Assembly (NCBI GenBank): GCA_034716895.1
Contig: JAYEKW010000256.1
Span: 1-55,749, forward strand
DNA length: 55,749 nt
Source of the DNA: Candidatus Neomarinimicrobiota bacterium
GTDB taxonomy: Bacteria; Fidelibacterota; UBA8477; JABMPR01
Reading direction: 5' to 3'
Shown here piece after piece: positions 52,498-55,749 of the stretch. Positions within the stretch are counted from its first letter, which is position 1. Each line of letters opens with the position of its first letter. Position numbers and translations under genes: made by a program. The notes beneath the pieces were generated by a model that was not told the origin of the DNA, did no database searches, and was given only the letters and a program-made list of their open reading frames with translations.

Positions 52498-53847
52498 ATG
52501 ACCAATTCTACACTTCCTCAAACAACTACCAAAATGAGATTGCCAGTTGTTGCTATCGTGGGACGACCCAATGTTGGAAAATCCACTCTTTTCAATCGAA
52601 TTGTTGGTAAACGACTATCCATCGTTCATGAACGTGAAGGTGTCACCCGTGACCGCATGGCCATTGAAACTGACTGGGCCGGGTATTCATTTTTTCTGGT
52701 TGATACGGGTGGCTATATTCCCAAGAGTGAGGACATCATTGATAGGGAGGTTCGGAAGCAGGCTATTATCGCAATCGATGAAGCTGACGTAATCATGTTA
52801 ATGGTTGATTCCATGGTCGGCATTACCTGGGAAGATGAAGAAATTGTCAAACGCGCCAGACGCTCGAAAAAACCTCTGGTGCTCCTGGCTAACAAAGCCG
52901 ACAATAACGAACTTGAGAACCAAACTCATGTATTCTATCAATTGGGTTTGGGAGAAGTTTTTCCTGTCAGTGCTCTAAATGGTCGTAGCATTGGGGATGC
53001 TCTGGATAAGGTTGTCTCCACTTTCGAGGAAATTCAGATCGAAGAGAAAGTGGATGAGAATGTGATCCGCTTTGCAATTGTCGGCATGCCCAATGCTGGT
53101 AAATCCAGTCTTACCAATGCGCTCCTGGGTGAAGAGCGCCAAATTGTTACTGATATTCCAGGGACAACCAGGGATTCCATCAATACAAGTTTCAAATATT
53201 ATGATCAAACTTATGAAATGATCGACACAGCTGGTTTGCGACGCAAGGCCAAAGTGAGTGACTCCCTTGAGTACTATAGCTCAATTCGTACTCAGCAAGC
53301 TATTAAGAGTGCTGATGTGGTCATCGTATTGATTGATGCCGAAAAGGGTTTTGTTTCCCATGATGCCAGAGTGATGGAAGAGGTGATCAGTGCGGGAAAA
53401 GGCTTGATCGTTGGTGTAAATAAGTGGGATTTGATCAAAAAATCGACCAACACCATGCGGGATATGAAACAGGCCATGGTCGATGACATGTATGCGTTAA
53501 GACATTATCCCATTCAATTCATTTCCATTCTGGAGCGACGCAGGATGTTCAAATTGGTGGATCTTGTTAAACAGATCCATGAAGAACAACAGAAACGCAT
53601 CCAGACCCGCCAGCTCAATCTCTTTCTGGAGGATGTGGTTGCCCGGTTGCAGCCGGCGGCACCCCGCGGTAAAGAAATAAAGTTGAACTATTGCTCCCAG
53701 GTAGCCGTTGAACCACCTGTGATCGTTATTTTTACAAATCATCCTGACCTGATCAAAACTGCCTATAAACGCTATATTGAGAACCGTTTCAGGGAGTTGT
53801 TTGGCTTTGAAGGGGTTCCTGTCCGAATTGCTTTCAGGAAAAAATAG
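52498..53847 (+). CDS. der: Ribosome-assembly GTPase Der (EngA)
   Basis: 449 residues. Tandem GTPase needed for 50S subunit maturation. First G domain: GRPNVGKST at 22-30, DTGGYI and NKAD. Second: GMPNAGKSS near 197, DIPGTTRDSINT, DTAGLRRKAKV and NKWDLI. The C-terminal KH-like domain includes LKLNYCSQVA-like EIKLNYCSQVAVEPP, FTNHPDLI and YKRYIENRFRELFGFEG. An ATG at 52534 (MRLPVVAIVGRPN) would give the more usual N-terminus; neither start has a good ribosome site, and I keep the first. Confidence 0.97.
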   Translation: MTNSTLPQTTTKMRLPVVAIVGRPNVGKSTLFNRIVGKRLSIVHEREGVTRDRMAIETDWAGYSFFLVDTGGYIPKSEDIIDREVRKQAIIAIDEADVIMLMVDSMVGITWEDEEIVKRARRSKKPLVLLANKADNNELENQTHVFYQLGLGEVFPVSALNGRSIGDALDKVVSTFEEIQIEEKVDENVIRFAIVGMPNAGKSSLTNALLGEERQIVTDIPGTTRDSINTSFKYYDQTYEMIDTAGLRRKAKVSDSLEYYSSIRTQQAIKSADVVIVLIDAEKGFVSHDARVMEEVISAGKGLIVGVNKWDLIKKSTNTMRDMKQAMVDDMYALRHYPIQFISILERRRMFKLVDLVKQIHEEQQKRIQTRQLNLFLEDVVARLQPAAPRGKEIKLNYCSQVAVEPPVIVIFTNHPDLIKTAYKRYIENRFRELFGFEGVPVRIAFRKK

Positions 53848-53885
53848 CCGATCATCAAACTGGTCCTGTAAAGGTTTTATCTAAC

Positions 53886-53912
53886 CACAGAGAGCACAGA
53901 GGGCACAGAGAA
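53886..53912. repeat. CACAGAG dispersed repeat
   Basis: Three 9-bp units, CACAGAGAG, CACAGAGGG and CACAGAGAA, preceded by CTAAC. Same family as the fragment at 28825-28847 in opposite orientation. It lies between der and the secreted metalloprotease. Confidence 0.7.
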
Positions 53913-54055
53913 TTATATTGGAAACACAGCTAATAAAAACCATACCCTGTTCTTTGCCACTGCAAAGTTGTACTCTTTTCAGGTTCTTGAAAAAAAGATG
54001 GACCTCTGATGAACCCACTGGCAATTATTCTCAGGGAATAGTAAGTTTTCAACCG

Positions 54056-55612
54056 ATGAAAGCATTTTGTATTTTGCTTATTCTGATCATTCTTGTTCCA
54101 AACCTGTGGAGTCAGGAAATCCGGGCTCATAAATGTGGGTTTGGTGATCCAGAACTGAGGCTGAGTAAGCGAGCTTCACCTCAGTTAAGAAACCTGGACT
54201 TTCTAGATGAGTCTATTCTCAGTCCCAGTGGTGAATTCAGAATTCATTTCACTCGAACTGGTAGTCATGCTGTTCTCGGAGGAGAAAGCAGTGGGACACC
54301 TGAATTTGTCACTGAAGCGGCCATAGCAGCCGACTCGGCTTATTCAATACTGGTAGGTGAATTGGGGTTTCTGCCCCCGCTACCGGACGGAAACATAGAT
54401 GGATCCGAACTGGATATCTATATTAAAAACTGGGGTGGTTCCTATTATGGAATGACCTATTTCGGTAATTCAGCACCTTCGCCAGCTTACCTGGTGATAG
54501 ATAACGACTACACCGAAGCCTCCTATACTACTTCCGGTCTTCAGGCACTGCGTGTAACTATTGCTCATGAATTTTTTCATATGGTACAGGTGCGCTATGC
54601 TTATCCAGGTGAATTGAACTGGGATAATGTCTACTGGTATGAGATATCCAGCGTCTGGTTTGAGGAATACTGTTACCCCGAAGTGAACGATTATCTGGCT
54701 TATGTTGAGACCAATTTTAACGCTTCCCAGTTCCCGGCTTTGGATAGTTACAATTATATGTACGGTCATGGCATTTATGGACAAGTTCTGGACAAAGAGT
54801 ACGGAACCCGGGAGAATAAGCATATCATGCTTGACCTCTGGGAAAACTTATCCAATAAAAATGCCATGGACAACCTGGAACAGATCTTAAGCTCCTCTCC
54901 TTGGAATTCGAGTCTTACAGATGCTTTAAGCAAATATGCCTTGTACAATGTTTTTACAGGTTCTCGGACAATAGCCGGACTCTATTATGATGATGCGATC
55001 GAACTTATTGAAGTGCATACTCAGCAGTATGATATTCCTCTGGATTACACTGCATCCTTCGACTTTGCCCTGGGTGAATTGGAGATATCTTATCGAACGT
55101 TCACTATCCCCGGTTCCAACGATTTTTACACCAGGGGGATCGATCTGGATCCTGATCAACGCGCATTTCTAACCTATCATGATCCAACAGCTGGATCATC
55201 TCTAAAAGGTGCCCTGGAAGCGTTTTGGGTTCCCTGTTCAAATGTGAGTGACCAGGACTACCTTCTCTTTCCTTTGATCAATGGGAACAGGGAAGATGGT
55301 GCTGAGTTCACTCTGTCATTTGAAGCAAATACGCTGGGCTTGGAGGATACTATCCAGACTTTATGGCCTAATCCGAGTATGTTGAAAAATGGTCCGATCC
55401 ACTTGAACGTTATCCTCTCATCATCGGGTACTTTAAAATTCAATGTCTATAATATCCTGGGGCAACCTGTATATCAGGAGGAATTCGATAGACCAAAAGG
55501 GATCCATATTCTGGACCTGAAGCTTCCAGCAGATACGCCATCTGGGATCTATTTTCTCAAGTTGATTTCCGATAAACAGGTAATGAGTCGAAAATTTACG
55601 GTGCTCAAATGA
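54056..55612 (+). CDS. Secreted putative metalloprotease (MXAN_6640 type) with T9SS sorting domain
   Basis: 518 residues. Signal peptide MKAFCILLILIILVPNLWSQ at 1-20, then an N-terminal region and a zinc-protease-like core with HEFFHMVQ at 171-178 (HExxH) and a possible third ligand in SVWFEEYCYPE near 202. This matches the MXAN_6640 family of putative metalloproteases. The C-terminal 75 residues are a Por/T9SS-type domain (LWPNPSML, LKFNVYNILGQPVY, SGIYFLKL, SRKFTVLK). The frame is open from 53918, but the signal peptide fixes the start at ATG 54056. Its stop overlaps the next gene's ATG by 4 nt. Substrate unknown. Confidence 0.85.
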   Translation: MKAFCILLILIILVPNLWSQEIRAHKCGFGDPELRLSKRASPQLRNLDFLDESILSPSGEFRIHFTRTGSHAVLGGESSGTPEFVTEAAIAADSAYSILVGELGFLPPLPDGNIDGSELDIYIKNWGGSYYGMTYFGNSAPSPAYLVIDNDYTEASYTTSGLQALRVTIAHEFFHMVQVRYAYPGELNWDNVYWYEISSVWFEEYCYPEVNDYLAYVETNFNASQFPALDSYNYMYGHGIYGQVLDKEYGTRENKHIMLDLWENLSNKNAMDNLEQILSSSPWNSSLTDALSKYALYNVFTGSRTIAGLYYDDAIELIEVHTQQYDIPLDYTASFDFALGELEISYRTFTIPGSNDFYTRGIDLDPDQRAFLTYHDPTAGSSLKGALEAFWVPCSNVSDQDYLLFPLINGNREDGAEFTLSFEANTLGLEDTIQTLWPNPSMLKNGPIHLNVILSSSGTLKFNVYNILGQPVYQEEFDRPKGIHILDLKLPADTPSGIYFLKLISDKQVMSRKFTVLK

Positions 55613-55749
55613 GTGATACTTCCTGGTTTCAACCAACTGAGATTTGTGAACACCAAACCAGGATCAAGGCTTCCCGCTTTATCGCAGAACTTTTCCCTGT
55701 CAAGAATGAGGATGAAATTCAGAATCATCTGAATGAAGTAAAAAAGCGA
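55609..55749 (+). CDS. YigZ/IMPACT-family protein, N-terminal part only
   Basis: 47 codons reach the window edge, so the 3' end is missing. It starts MSDTSWFQPTEIC and then has IKASRFIAELFPVKNEDEIQ, which fits the UPF0029/IMPACT opening (E-x-K-x-S-x-F-I-A ... PV ... E-E). The family is thought to bind ribosomes or nucleic acid; some members process dehydro-amino acids or regulate translation. The ATG overlaps the protease stop (ATGA), suggesting coupled translation. The call rests on a short segment. Confidence 0.65.
   Translation, partial: MSDTSWFQPTEICEHQTRIKASRFIAELFPVKNEDEIQNHLNEVKKR

Overview
The window is a dense bacterial chromosome segment with moderate GC and about 48 protein genes. 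Several traits point to the FCB side of the bacterial tree, and I would guess a Marinimicrobia-, Calditrichota- or Cloacimonadota-like lineage. These traits are secreted proteins ending in a T9SS/FlgD-like C-terminal sorting domain, a beta-propeller protein and a metalloprotease of that secreted type, a DUF1015-aminotransferase-serA operon, frequent TTG starts, and many dispersed REP-like palindromes and 7-bp tandem repeats. The assignment is an inference; no rRNA or ribosomal protein is present to settle it.

Layout. (1) 1-2215: an inverted heptamer repeat array, then a small minus-strand cluster (zinc-ribbon membrane protein, single-pass membrane protein, YhbY) and an unknown cysteine-bearing protein. 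(2) 2257-7851: a five-PAS histidine kinase divergent from an RqcH/NFACT-type ribosome quality-control gene, then hemW. (3) 8259-12367: guaB-purA-purB on the plus strand. (4) 12535-30733: about 18 kb of minus-strand genes, read as pyrD, pyrK, fused pyrE-pyrF, pyrB, pyrI, purE, purC, purS, purQ, purL, purF, purM, purN, purH, a Cys/His-repeat lipoprotein, purD and a DUF302 gene. With purB this covers PRPP to IMP except purK. With guaB and purA it branches to XMP and adenylosuccinate, and purB completes AMP. The pyrimidine part lacks carAB and pyrC here. (5) 31130-35200: tRNA-Ala, an NtrB/NtrC-like sigma-54 two-component pair, and trxB. (6) 35287-41141: a secreted propeller protein, a beta-helix lipoprotein, the selenocysteine tRNA gene selC, and a SPOR protein. 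(7) 41117-46979: lapB, lapA, miaB, a CapA-family protein, an M23 peptidase and a coiled-coil protein. (8) 47057-50985: serA, a class V aminotransferase and DUF1015, which look like a serine operon. (9) 51055-55749: a DUF512 PDZ/radical-SAM protein, der, a secreted metalloprotease, and the start of a YigZ/IMPACT-family gene cut by the window edge.

The points I would look at first are: selC, which implies selenocysteine use although I see no selenoprotein here; the lipoprotein built from duplicated Cys/His modules inside the purine cluster; the human-UMPS-like pyrE-pyrF fusion; the ParB/SerK-like GHHR motif of the DUF1015 protein in the serine operon; the heptamer arrays; and a small broken secreted-protein gene between purD and the lipoprotein. 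Most genes are ordinary housekeeping genes and are recognised with high confidence.
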